From assembly GCA_017305925.1 (NCBI GenBank), contig JAFKJW010000178.1, positions 28,514-92,513 on the forward strand: DNA of 64,000 nucleotides, in the 5' to 3' direction. Below the pieces are notes generated by a model that was not told the DNA's origin, did no database searches, and saw only the letters and a list, made by a program, of their open reading frames with translations. A program made the position numbers and the translations under genes. This DNA comes from Hyphomicrobiales bacterium. GTDB lineage: Bacteria; Pseudomonadota; Alphaproteobacteria; Rhizobiales; Rhizobiaceae. Positions 34,596-43,454 of this stretch are shown one piece after another. Positions within the stretch are counted from its first letter, which is position 1. Each line of letters starts with the position of its first letter.

Positions 34596-36137
34596 ATGCC
34601 TGAACCGATGATCTCCGTGCGGAATCTCGCCAAGCGCTATGGCGGCGTGGTCGCGCTGGAGGATATGAGCCTGGCCGTGGAACGCGGCACGATCCACGCC
34701 GTGGTGGGTGAGAACGGTGCCGGCAAATCCACGCTGATGAAGGTGCTGGCGGGCGTCGTCCGGCCGGACGGCGGCAGCATCGAAATCGACGGCCGTCCCG
34801 TGGCGATCGGCACCCCCAACGAGGCGCGGCTGCATGGCGTCGGCATGGTGTACCAGGAGCTCAGCCTGTTTCCCGAACGGTCGGTGCTGGCAAACCTGTT
34901 CGTCAACCGCGAGCCGGTGCGCCACGGGCTCGTCTCGGTTTCGGCGATGGAACGGCGCTGCCGGGACCTGCTCGCGCAGCTCGGTCTCGATGTCGACGTC
35001 CACGCTCCCGTGGGCCGGCTCAGCATCGGCGAGCGTCAGCTGGTCGAACTCTGCCGCGTGCTCCTGGAAAACCCGCGCCTGCTCATTCTGGACGAACCCA
35101 ACTCGGCCTTGAACCAGCGCGAGACCGAGCGGCTGTTCGCCGTGCTGCGCGGCCTGCGAAGCCGGGGCATCACCATGCTGTACGTGTCGCACCGGCTCGA
35201 GGAAGTCTTCTCGATCTGCGATCGCATCACCATTGCCCGCAACGGGCGGGACGTGGCCACCCGGGATATCGCCGAGCTCAGCATTCCCGAGGTCATCGAA
35301 GGCATGATCGGCCGGCAGCGGGAGGCGCTGTTTCCGCCTCCCTTGCCGCCGCGTCCCGGCGCGACGGCACAGGAGCTTGTCGTGTCGGATCTGGCCGGAG
35401 GGCGCCTGCGGCAGATAAGCTTCACCGCCCGTTCCGGCGAGGTCGTCGGCCTGGCCGGGCTGGAAGGATCGGGCGTCGGCGACCTGCTCGACATATTGTT
35501 CGGCCTGCGCCGGGCGAGGCACGGCACGGTGCGTTTTCCGGATGGCCGCGGCCTGCCGGCGAGTGCGACCGACGCGGCGCGGCGCAACGTCTGCCTCGTT
35601 CCCGCCGACCGGCGGCGCAACGGGCTGATGCTCGACAAGTCCATCCTCTTCAACATCTCCAACATCGTGGTCGGCGCCCGCGATGGCGGGTCGCCCTGGT
35701 TCTCGCGCAAGGCCGCCCTCGGGCGGGCCGATCGCCAGATCGACGCCCTGCGCATCAAGGGAAAGCCGGACGCATTGGCCAATTCCCTGTCGGGCGGCAA
35801 CCAGCAAAAGGTGGTCATCGGCAAATGGCTGGAGATCGGGCCGCAGGTCTTCCTGCTGGACGATCCGACGCGCGGCGTCGACGTCGGCGCGAAGCGCGAG
35901 ATCTACGGCCTGATCCGCAGCATGTCGGCGGATGGCGGCATCGTCCTGTTCAGTTCGACCGAACTCCCCGAACTGGTCGGCATCTGCGACCGCATCCTGG
36001 TGATCTACCAGGGGCGGCTGGTCGGCGAGATTTCCGGTGACCGGATGGACAGCCGCGACGTGTTGCACCTCGTGAATACCGGCGAGCCGGCTGGAAAGCC
36101 GCAAGTCCCGGACGCCGGAAAGGCCGTCTCCGCATGA
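34596..36137 (+). CDS. Sugar ABC transporter ATPase (RbsA-like, two NBDs)
   Basis: This 513-residue ATPase has two nucleotide-binding domains. The first has Walker A GENGAGKST and Walker B LLILDEP. The second has the degenerate P-loop GLEGSGVGD and the signature LSGGNQQK, as usual in RbsA/MglA proteins. It overlaps the permease by four bases. The partner subunits are encoded on either side. Confidence 0.92.
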   Translation: MPEPMISVRNLAKRYGGVVALEDMSLAVERGTIHAVVGENGAGKSTLMKVLAGVVRPDGGSIEIDGRPVAIGTPNEARLHGVGMVYQELSLFPERSVLANLFVNREPVRHGLVSVSAMERRCRDLLAQLGLDVDVHAPVGRLSIGERQLVELCRVLLENPRLLILDEPNSALNQRETERLFAVLRGLRSRGITMLYVSHRLEEVFSICDRITIARNGRDVATRDIAELSIPEVIEGMIGRQREALFPPPLPPRPGATAQELVVSDLAGGRLRQISFTARSGEVVGLAGLEGSGVGDLLDILFGLRRARHGTVRFPDGRGLPASATDAARRNVCLVPADRRRNGLMLDKSILFNISNIVVGARDGGSPWFSRKAALGRADRQIDALRIKGKPDALANSLSGGNQQKVVIGKWLEIGPQVFLLDDPTRGVDVGAKREIYGLIRSMSADGGIVLFSSTELPELVGICDRILVIYQGRLVGEISGDRMDSRDVLHLVNTGEPAGKPQVPDAGKAVSA

Positions 36138-37165
36138 CCGATCTCGATCACGCGGCAAGCGCCGCACCCAAAGGCGCCGGGACGGGCAGGAGCGGCTTCC
36201 GCATGCCGGAAGAGGTCGGCGTCATCGCCGCCCTGCTCCTGATGATGCTGGTGATCGGCATTGCCCGGCCGCGGTTCCTCAACCCGATCAACCTTTTCTC
36301 GCTGCTCGGCAATACGACGTTCCTCGGCATGCTGGCGCTGGGCATGGTGTTTCTGCTGGCGATCCGCGAGATCGACCTGTCGGTCGGCTGGATGTTCAAC
36401 TTCTCCGCCGTCGTCGCCGCCTTGCTGATGGTTGCGGGGCTGGACCCCTGGCTCGCCGCCTTCGCCGGCATCCTGTTCGGCGCATGCCTCGGCTTCGTCA
36501 ACGGCCTGATCGCCGTCACGCTGCGGCTGCCGGCGATCATCGTGACGCTCGGCACCTATTCGATGTTCCAGGGTCTCTCCCTGGTCGTGAACAACGGAAG
36601 AGCCATCGTGCCGTCGGACCAGAGCAGCAATTTCTTCCGGGTCATCTCCTACAAGCTGTTCGGGGTGCTGCCGGTGGCCGCGCTGGTCTTCGTGCTGCTG
36701 GCCGTCGCCATGCACATCCTGCTCCACCGCACCCGCTTCGGCTACAGGGTTCAGGCCGTCGGCAGCAACCCGGAGGCGGCGGCCCATGCCGGCATTCCGA
36801 CGGCCCGGGTCCGCCTCCAGACGCTGGTGCTGATGGGGGCGATCTGCGGCCTGTCGGGCACCATGTATGTCGGCTTCCGCGGCGCCATCGACCCCAACGA
36901 AGGCAGCGACTTCGTGCTCGTGGTGATCGCGGCGGTCATCATCGGCGGCACGCCCCTTTCGGGCGGCCACGGCACCATCATCGGCGCCGTTGTCGGCATG
37001 ATGATCATCCAGGTCATTTCCAGCGGCCTGATCTTCTTCGGCATCGACGCGACATGGAGCACCTTCGTGACCGGCGCCGTCACCGTGCTGGCCGTCTCAC
37101 TCGACAGGCTGATCAAGTACCAGCGCTCGCGCCGCGCCGAAACGCGCCGCGAGACGCATGGCTGA
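36134..37165 (+). CDS. Sugar ABC transporter permease (RbsC-like)
   Basis: This 343-residue membrane protein has about eight to ten segments. The motifs AIREIDLSVGWMF and VGSNPEAAAHAGI are standard in RbsC/AraH permeases. It ends the plus-strand operon that starts at 32628. The gap to the convergent LacI gene is 11 bases, and a perfect hairpin spans both stop codons. Confidence 0.92.
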   Translation: MTDLDHAASAAPKGAGTGRSGFRMPEEVGVIAALLLMMLVIGIARPRFLNPINLFSLLGNTTFLGMLALGMVFLLAIREIDLSVGWMFNFSAVVAALLMVAGLDPWLAAFAGILFGACLGFVNGLIAVTLRLPAIIVTLGTYSMFQGLSLVVNNGRAIVPSDQSSNFFRVISYKLFGVLPVAALVFVLLAVAMHILLHRTRFGYRVQAVGSNPEAAAHAGIPTARVRLQTLVLMGAICGLSGTMYVGFRGAIDPNEGSDFVLVVIAAVIIGGTPLSGGHGTIIGAVVGMMIIQVISSGLIFFGIDATWSTFVTGAVTVLAVSLDRLIKYQRSRRAETRRETHG

Positions 37166-37182
37166 GCGCCTTGCGCTCAGCC
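37160..37182. terminator. Bidirectional hairpin between convergent genes
   Basis: GGCTGAGCGC and GCGCTCAGCC form a perfect 10-base-pair stem with a three-base loop (CTT). It contains the stop codons of both the permease and the LacI gene. There is no T-tract, so it may act as a weak intrinsic terminator or an RNA 3'-end stabiliser. Confidence 0.6.
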
Positions 37183-38205
37183 GCCGACCGGACGGCAGGA
37201 ACCGCCGAGGATGAGCTGCGTCGGAAAGGCGATGCGCTGCGCGGGCCGGTCAGCCTGGCCGCTCAGCCTTTCGAGCAGGAGTTGCGCCGCCGTGCGGCCG
37301 ATCTCCTCCACCGGGCGGTCGATCAGCGTGATCGGCCCCGGATACAGCATCGCGATATCCGAGCGATCGCAACCGATCAGCGAGATGTCGTCCGGCACCG
37401 ACACGCCCTGCTGCTGGATGGCGCGCAGCACGCCGACGAGGATCCGGTTGCCGGCGGCGATGATCGCCGTCGGGCGATCGGGCATCTGCAGCAGGGCCGT
37501 CGCCTCGCGGAAGCCGAAATCGGCCGAGAGGCTTTGCGACCGGATGAGATGTTCCGGGACGTCGAGGCCGCTCTTCTGGAACGCCTCGACGAAGCCGCGC
37601 ACGCGCTCCCGCCCGGGGCGGATGTCAGGACCGGCCGTGATCAGGGCGATGCGGCGATGGCCGAGCTCGATCAGATAGCGTGTCGCCTGCCGCAGCCCGG
37701 GCGCATGTTCCGTCAGGACGGCGTCGATGTCGAGCGGCATGTCGCGGTCGAGCAGCACCGCCGGCACGCGCAGTTCCTTCAGCCGCTTGATGGTGTGGGG
37801 ATCCTGCTCGTTGTTGATGGTCAGAACCATGCCGTCGGCACGGCCGTGCTGCAGCATGTCGATCGCCGCCGCCTCCTCCGAGGCGCGCCCGTTCGTGCTC
37901 ATCAGGTAAAGCGAGAAGCCGCGCTCGCGCATCACCGCGTCGACCGCCTTGAAGCAGCTGGCGTGCCACGGATTGGCGATGTCGTCGATGACGAAGCCGA
38001 CCGTCATGGTGTTGCGCCGGCGCATGTTCTGGGCACGGGAATCGGGCTGGAAACCCAGCGACCGTATGGCCGCCCGCACCTTGCCCAGGGTGCCGGGGCG
38101 CACGGTGTCGGGGGCGTTCAGGCTGCGTGAAACGGTTCCGACCGATACGCCGGAAACCCGTGCCACGTCGCGTATGGTTGCAGGCTTGTCAGCGCCCTTC
38201 TTCAC
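37177..38205 (-). CDS. LacI-family transcriptional regulator (candidate regulon A repressor)
   Basis: This 342-residue LacI protein has its DNA-binding head at residues about 9-30 (ATIRDVARVSGVSVGTVSRSLN) and a sugar-binding-like effector domain. The GTG at 38205 is chosen because AGGGGG lies five bases upstream and the HTH follows at the usual distance; a GTG at 38208 is an alternative. It is divergent from an enolase-superfamily gene and shares with it the operator at 38341-38355. The same core occurs before five other units in the region. Confidence 0.88.
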   Translation of the reverse strand: MKKGADKPATIRDVARVSGVSVGTVSRSLNAPDTVRPGTLGKVRAAIRSLGFQPDSRAQNMRRRNTMTVGFVIDDIANPWHASCFKAVDAVMRERGFSLYLMSTNGRASEEAAAIDMLQHGRADGMVLTINNEQDPHTIKRLKELRVPAVLLDRDMPLDIDAVLTEHAPGLRQATRYLIELGHRRIALITAGPDIRPGRERVRGFVEAFQKSGLDVPEHLIRSQSLSADFGFREATALLQMPDRPTAIIAAGNRILVGVLRAIQQQGVSVPDDISLIGCDRSDIAMLYPGPITLIDRPVEEIGRTAAQLLLERLSGQADRPAQRIAFPTQLILGGSCRPVGG

Positions 38206-38340
38206 CACGCCCCCTGGTCGATTGATCCGGACTGCCCTGCCGACTCTCTTCAAAACTGAAGTGTAGCGTGACCGCGCCCGCAGCCGCAAGCGATAACGCC
38301 CGTGCTTTCTCCTTGACCTGTATCGTGCGGCGGATTAATT

Positions 38341-38355
38341 TTGGAAACGTTTCGA
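38341..38355. promoter_or_regulatory. Putative LacI-family operator, family A, site 3
   Basis: TTGGAAACGTTTCGA is the best palindrome of the family (GGAAACGTTTC). It lies in the 175-base spacer between the LacI gene and the divergent dehydratase-like gene, 25 bases before the latter's ATG, so it fits autoregulation plus control of the enzyme. Confidence 0.7.
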
Positions 38356-38380
38356 TAAACCGGGTTCGGGTGCAAATGCC

Positions 38381-39499
38381 ATGGCTGCTTCGTTGAAGAT
38401 CGAACGCATCGAATGCGTGCCCTTGTGCATGCCGCTGCCGCGCACGTTCCGCGGCAGCAACTACTTCATGACGCATCGCTGCACCATCATCACCCGGGTC
38501 TATACGTCGGAGGGCATCGTCGGCGAAGTCTATAACGGCGACGAGTTCGAGACCCAGGCTGAGGTCGTCAGGATCATCCTCGATGAAATCCAGCCGCTTC
38601 TCGTCGGCAAGGACGCTTTCAACATAGAAGGGTGCTGGGAGGCGATGCGCAAGCCCAGCTACAATATCTTGCGCGACCGCAAGCTCGCCATGTGCGCGCA
38701 GGCCTGCGTGGACAGCGCGCTGTGGGACGCCGTCGGCAAGGCGCTCGATGTGCCGCTCTACAAATTGTGGGGCGGATATCGCGACAGGCTGCCGGTCATC
38801 TGCATCGCCGGATACTACGAGGAAAACAAGACCTTGGCCGATTTCGGCCGGGAGATGGAGCAGATCCGCGCCGACGGCTACGCCGGCTGCAAGTTCAAGG
38901 TCGGCGGGCGCACGCCGAAAGAGGACGCCGAGCGCGTCCGCACGGCGAGGAAGGCGGCGGGAGACGACTTCATCCTGCTCGTCGATGCCAACCAGGGATG
39001 GAGCCTGCGCGACGCCGTGACGTTCTCGCGCCATGTCGCCGACCTCGACATCCGCTGGTTCGAGGAGCCGGTGCGCTGGTACAATGACAGGCTCGACCTG
39101 GCCGCCGCGCGCAACCAGACGGGGATACCGATCACCGCGGGCCAGAGCGAGATCAGCAGGGCCGGATGCAGGGATCTGATGATGTCCGGCGCCATCGACG
39201 TCTGCAACTTCGACGCCAGCTGGGGCGGCGGCCCGACGGAGTGGCGGCGGGTCGCGGCGCTTGCCGCCTGCTTCGCCGTGGAGATGGGGCACCACGAGGA
39301 GCCGCAGATCTCGTCGCACCTGCTGGCGTCAATTCCACACGGCACCTATTTGGAAACGTTTCACCCGGACCGCGATCCGATGTTCTATGCGCTCGTGGCC
39401 AACCGGTCCAAATTCGACAACGGGTCCTACGACGTGCCCCAGGGAGCCGGATTCGGCCTCGTCCTCGACCAGGGCGTGATCGACAAATACAAGATATAG
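38381..39499 (+). CDS. Enolase-superfamily enzyme, mandelate racemase/sugar-acid dehydratase type
   Basis: This 372-residue protein has the MR/MLE layout: the KxK pair Lys171 and Lys173 in CKFKVGG, metal ligands Asp202 (VDAN), Glu228 (FEEP) and Glu257 (GQSE), and the catalytic His304 (MGHHEE). Lys and His facing each other define the mandelate-racemase subgroup, whose members mostly dehydrate sugar acids. It is monocistronic and divergent from the LacI gene. Its probable job is dehydration of a sugar acid made by the SDRs and lactonases of regulon A. An operator-like sequence lies inside its coding region at 39350. Confidence 0.88.
   Translation: MAASLKIERIECVPLCMPLPRTFRGSNYFMTHRCTIITRVYTSEGIVGEVYNGDEFETQAEVVRIILDEIQPLLVGKDAFNIEGCWEAMRKPSYNILRDRKLAMCAQACVDSALWDAVGKALDVPLYKLWGGYRDRLPVICIAGYYEENKTLADFGREMEQIRADGYAGCKFKVGGRTPKEDAERVRTARKAAGDDFILLVDANQGWSLRDAVTFSRHVADLDIRWFEEPVRWYNDRLDLAAARNQTGIPITAGQSEISRAGCRDLMMSGAIDVCNFDASWGGGPTEWRRVAALAACFAVEMGHHEEPQISSHLLASIPHGTYLETFHPDRDPMFYALVANRSKFDNGSYDVPQGAGFGLVLDQGVIDKYKI
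39350..39363. promoter_or_regulatory. Intragenic family A operator-like sequence
   Basis: TTGGAAACGTTTCA within codons 324-328 repeats the first 13 bases of site 3, about 1,009 bases away. It needs the codons TTG and TTT for Leu and Phe, which are uncommon in this GC-rich gene. It could be an auxiliary operator or chance. Confidence 0.35.
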
Positions 39500-39566
39500 G
39501 GACCGGCGCTTCGGCAAAGGAACAAGGCGCGCCTTACCGGGGCCGGCGGATGCCCGCGCCGCGGCT

Positions 39567-39584
39567 TTCGCCGTCCCCGGCGAA
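39567..39584. terminator. Hairpin in convergent intergenic region 39500-39675
   Basis: TTCGCCG and CGGCGAA form a perfect seven-base-pair stem with a four-base loop. It lies in the 176-base gap between the convergent enzyme and ATPase genes. I see no gene in this gap; a T-tract is missing. Confidence 0.35.
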
Positions 39585-39675
39585 CCGGGAGCGAAGCGAG
39601 GCGGCAAGTCCCTGGAATGATGAAGCGCAAGGACGAACGTCGACCCCGCAGGGATGCCTGAAGCCCCGCATGGCG

Positions 39676-41178
39676 TCAGGCCGCCTTCGGCTCCTTGCGC
39701 CGTTCCTGCTCCAGCTGCGTGATGTCGGTGGCCAGGGTTTCGACGTGGTCGTAATCGGCCACCTTCAACGGACGCGTCAGGGCTCCGCCCACCACCACAT
39801 AGGCGATATCGGCGGCTTCGTAGACTTCCAGCACTTCCGTGCAGAAGATGATCACGGTGTGGCCGGCATCGGCGTAGTCGCGCAGCAACCGGTAGATTTC
39901 CGCCTTGCTGTGGATGTCCACCCCGCGCGTCGGCTCCTCGAGGAGCAGCAGCTTCGGCGCGCAATGCAGGGCCTGCGCGATCGCGACCTTCTGCTGGTTG
40001 CCGCCGGACAGCGAGCGGATGCCCTGCGTCGCCGTTCTGGTCTTGATGAGGAACCGCTTGACGGCGGACTGCGCCATGTCGCGCATCTTGCGGACCTTCA
40101 GCGCCATGCCGAAGCCGGCTATGTCGGGATAGCCCAGCCGCACCAGAAGGTTTTCGCCGACCGAAAAGTTGCTGTAGAGACTGAGCAGTCGCGTCGCGGG
40201 AACGTAGGCCGTCCGCTTCTGCAGGGAGGCCGCCGTGCGGTCGCCCTCGATCTCCATGATGCCGGTGCAGCGCTCGAGCCCGGCGAATGAGCGGATCAGT
40301 TCGCGCGAGCCCGATCCTTCCACGCCCATCAGGGCGATGATCTCGCCCGCCCTGCCCTGCATGGAAATGCCGCGAAAGGCCTTCGGATGCGACCAGTCCC
40401 GCACCGAAAACAACGCGCCGGTGGCGGCGTGCCCGCTCGCGGCGGCCCGCGTATTGGCCGCCGCCGAAACGGCCGTGACATCGGTCACCAGCTGCCGGGC
40501 GATCGCTTCCTCGGTCAGCGCCGCGCCGCTCAGCACGGTGCGGACCTTGCCGTCGCGGACGATCGCTACCCGCTTGCAGTATTCGACCAGATCGCCCAGC
40601 CGGTGGGTGACGAGAAGCACGATCCGCCCGCCGGCGGCGATGGCGTGGATTTCGCGGAAAAGCTCGTCGGATTCGTCGGCCGTCAGCGCCGAGTTCGGTT
40701 CGTCGAACAGGAAGACCTGCGCCTCGCGGGCAACCGCGCGCGCGATCTCGGTGCGCTGCTGCGTCGCCAGCGAGCAATCCGCGAGCAGCCGTCCGCGCAG
40801 GTGCCCGATGCCGAGGGCATCCATGACCTTCGCATCGGCCGCGCCGAGCCGGGGCTTGCCGGAGCCGCCGCCTTCGCGTCCGACCATGACGTTTTCCGCC
40901 ACCGTCAGGTTCGGGAAAAGCTGCGGCTCCTGGTGCACGACAGCGACGGCGTGCCAGTCGGTGGCCGGCGACCACGGCCGGCCGTCGAAGGTCAAATCTC
41001 CGGAATCGGGCCGCTCTTCGCCGGCGATGATGCGCACCAGGGTGCTTTTGCCGGCTCCGTTCGGGCCGGCGATGCCCAGGACCTCGCCCGGCCGTATGTC
41101 GAGATCGACGCCGTCGAGCGCGATCGTGCTGCCGTAGCGCTTGCTCACGCCGCGCAGCGTGATCCCCGCGCCGCTCAT
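39676..41178 (-). CDS. Sugar ABC transporter ATPase (RbsA/MglA-like, two NBDs)
   Basis: This 500-residue protein has two nucleotide-binding domains: first Walker A GPNGAGKST, second degenerate P-loop GVEGSGSRE with LSGGNQQK and LLLLEEPTRG. It is the last gene of the six-gene minus-strand operon that begins at 46248 and overlaps the permease by four bases. It belongs to a second CUT2 importer in the same regulon. Confidence 0.92.
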   Translation of the reverse strand: MSGAGITLRGVSKRYGSTIALDGVDLDIRPGEVLGIAGPNGAGKSTLVRIIAGEERPDSGDLTFDGRPWSPATDWHAVAVVHQEPQLFPNLTVAENVMVGREGGGSGKPRLGAADAKVMDALGIGHLRGRLLADCSLATQQRTEIARAVAREAQVFLFDEPNSALTADESDELFREIHAIAAGGRIVLLVTHRLGDLVEYCKRVAIVRDGKVRTVLSGAALTEEAIARQLVTDVTAVSAAANTRAAASGHAATGALFSVRDWSHPKAFRGISMQGRAGEIIALMGVEGSGSRELIRSFAGLERCTGIMEIEGDRTAASLQKRTAYVPATRLLSLYSNFSVGENLLVRLGYPDIAGFGMALKVRKMRDMAQSAVKRFLIKTRTATQGIRSLSGGNQQKVAIAQALHCAPKLLLLEEPTRGVDIHSKAEIYRLLRDYADAGHTVIIFCTEVLEVYEAADIAYVVVGGALTRPLKVADYDHVETLATDITQLEQERRKEPKAA

Positions 41179-42224
41179 GACGAACGGCTCTTGCGCAGCC
41201 TGGTCAGGAACATGTCCAGCGCGACGGCGCCGATCGTGACGGCGCCGAGGAAAATCTGCTGGACGTGCGGACCGGGCGACAGGATGGACAGCCCGAGCTG
41301 CAGTTCAGCGAGAAGCAGCGCGCCGCCAAGGGTCCCGATCACCGTTCCCTTGCCGCCCGTGAGACTGGCGCCGCCGATGATGACGGCGGCGAAGACCGGG
41401 AAGGTCGACGACAGGCCGGTATTCGGCTGGCTGGTCTGGATGAATGAGAAATCGAGCACGCCCGCGATGCTCGCCAGAACGGCACACAGCACGAAGGCGG
41501 CGATCTTGTAGCCGGTCACCGGCAGCCGCGCGAGGCGCGCCGCTTCCGGGTTGCCGCCGATCGCCATCAGCCGGAAGCCGAACAGCGAGCGGTGCAGAAG
41601 GAGCCCGACGATGATCGCGATCACGATCATCCAGACGACCTCGAGCGACAGGTGGAAGGAACCGACGGGCCGGGTCAGGCTGACGAAGAAATTGAGCTCG
41701 CTGTCGGGAACGGTCCTGTCCGGCGGCGGATAGGCCGGGTTGAACGTGCCGGTGTTCGAGACCCAGAGCGTCACGCCGTAGAGAAGGTTGTAGGTTCCGA
41801 GCGTCACGATGAAGGAGGGTATCTTCAGCCGGGTGACCAGCACGCCGTTGAAGACCCCGACGAGCGCGCCGAGGGCGACCGCAAGCGGAATGGCGAGATA
41901 GACCGAGACGCCGTGCACGATCCACATCACCGCCAGCGCGTTGATGGCCAGCCCGTAGATCGCGCCGAACGACAGGTCGATTTCGCCGACCACGATCACC
42001 AGCGTAAGGCCAAGCGCCATGATGGCGACCGAGCTCATCGAGCGCAGCACGGAGCCGCCCATGTTGAGGTTGGCGACATTCGGCTTGATGATGATGAAGA
42101 CCGCCGCCACCACGATGATCGCCAGGAACAATCCGCCGACGCGCAATGCTATGTCGAGCGTTGTCTTGCCGGCTGACAGCGTCGGCGGCGACGGGGCCTG
42201 CGCCTGGGTTTCGGTATTCGACAT
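41175..42224 (-). CDS. Sugar ABC transporter permease (RbsC-like)
   Basis: This 349-residue membrane protein shows the RbsC motifs VGEIDLSFGAIYGL and AIGGNPEAARLARL. The ATG at 42224 is chosen because GAGG lies about five bases upstream; a GTG one codon earlier is possible. It lies between the binding-protein and ATPase genes and overlaps the ATPase. Confidence 0.92.
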   Translation of the reverse strand: MSNTETQAQAPSPPTLSAGKTTLDIALRVGGLFLAIIVVAAVFIIIKPNVANLNMGGSVLRSMSSVAIMALGLTLVIVVGEIDLSFGAIYGLAINALAVMWIVHGVSVYLAIPLAVALGALVGVFNGVLVTRLKIPSFIVTLGTYNLLYGVTLWVSNTGTFNPAYPPPDRTVPDSELNFFVSLTRPVGSFHLSLEVVWMIVIAIIVGLLLHRSLFGFRLMAIGGNPEAARLARLPVTGYKIAAFVLCAVLASIAGVLDFSFIQTSQPNTGLSSTFPVFAAVIIGGASLTGGKGTVIGTLGGALLLAELQLGLSILSPGPHVQQIFLGAVTIGAVALDMFLTRLRKSRSS

Positions 42225-42290
42225 CACGTCCTCGGGGAAAGAGGCAGGCCGCGCCTGGCGCGCAGCCTGCCGCCGGTCGTCTGTTTCGGC

Positions 42291-43397
42291 CTATTTTTGG
42301 GCCATGGTGCGGTCCAGCTCCTCGCGCGCCTTGGCGACGTCGTCCTTCATGACGGCCTTCAAGGTCTGCGTGTTGGGCAGGATTTCGCCGTTCTTCAGGA
42401 AGGCGGCGCACGCAACGGCGCCGAAGCCCGCCTGGTCGGGCCAGCGCTGGTCGAACTGCGCGACCTGGATGCCCTTTTCGATGGCGTCCAGCTGTCCCTT
42501 CGAGGAGTTCCAGCCGATCGTGTAGACCTGACCCTGCATGCCGAGGCTCTCGATGGCCCGATCCGCGTGCTCGGCGCCGATATCGACGTTCTGGATGAAC
42601 TGCACATTGGGATTGGCGGTCAGGAACGACCGGTAGACGTCATAGGTCTGGCCGGGTTCGTACGACGTGTTGAGCCCGTTCTCGGCGGTCGTCAGGAATT
42701 CTGCGTCCGGGATCGCTGCCTTGATCGTATCGACGAAGCTTTTCATGCGGCCCTGCGCCCATTCGGCGGTCGGGTCGCCGCCGGAGACCGCGAACACCTT
42801 CAGGTCCTTGTTGTTGTCCTTCATCCATTTCAGCACGGTTTCCGCGGCGAAGGCGCCTTCCTTCAGCGGGATCTGGGTGAAGCGGGTGAACTCATGGCCG
42901 TTGGACGGCACGCCCGAGGTGAAGACCGGGATGCCCTGGTCCATGAGCTTGTTGGTGATGGCCGTGAGGCCGTCGGCGCTGACCGGCTCGATGCCGATGC
43001 AGTCGATCTCTCCCGCGGCCAGCTTGGCTTCGATCTGGGCGACCTGCTGGTTCGGGTCGTTCTGAACCGGCGCGATTTCCGAGCAGTTCAGCTTGTAGAT
43101 GCTCTGCGCCATGTCGCAGCCCATCTTGGCGCCCGCCTGGAACTGCGGCGAGAACAGCGGAATGCCCGACGCCTGGTAGGAGAAGACATAGTTTAGCGGT
43201 TCGCCGTTCTTGATCTTGTCCGCGATGCGCTGGTCGAGCTTGAAGGTGCCCCAGTCGCGCTTGACTTCGAAGGGAGCGCCGTCGACCTTCTCGCCCTTGA
43301 GCGGAATTTGCGTGTCGACATTGTCGGCTCGCGCCGCCGCGCAGAGCGACAGCATGCCGACGGTTCCCAACAGGATGCTCAGAGATTTTGTTGTCAT
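42291..43397 (-). CDS. Sugar ABC transporter binding protein (CUT2)
   Basis: This 368-residue periplasmic binding protein starts at 43397 behind AGGGAGGATA and has a signal peptide ending near AARADN. The mature part has the sugar-binding fold (YVFSYQASGIPLFSPQFQAGAK and VFAVSGGDPTAEW). It feeds the permease and ATPase downstream. It belongs to one operon with an enolase-superfamily enzyme and a lactonase. Confidence 0.9.
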   Translation of the reverse strand: MTTKSLSILLGTVGMLSLCAAARADNVDTQIPLKGEKVDGAPFEVKRDWGTFKLDQRIADKIKNGEPLNYVFSYQASGIPLFSPQFQAGAKMGCDMAQSIYKLNCSEIAPVQNDPNQQVAQIEAKLAAGEIDCIGIEPVSADGLTAITNKLMDQGIPVFTSGVPSNGHEFTRFTQIPLKEGAFAAETVLKWMKDNNKDLKVFAVSGGDPTAEWAQGRMKSFVDTIKAAIPDAEFLTTAENGLNTSYEPGQTYDVYRSFLTANPNVQFIQNVDIGAEHADRAIESLGMQGQVYTIGWNSSKGQLDAIEKGIQVAQFDQRWPDQAGFGAVACAAFLKNGEILPNTQTLKAVMKDDVAKAREELDRTMAQK

Positions 43398-43454
43398 GGT
43401 ATCCTCCCTTGTAACGTTCGTTGTCGATGCCAAAGCCATTTGGCCGACCGCAGG

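Noticed and set aside
43398..43454. Possible operator (GTAACGTTCGTT) before the CUT2 binding-protein gene
   Set aside because: It lacks the GGAAACG core, and the gene is internal to an operon already fronted by a family A site.
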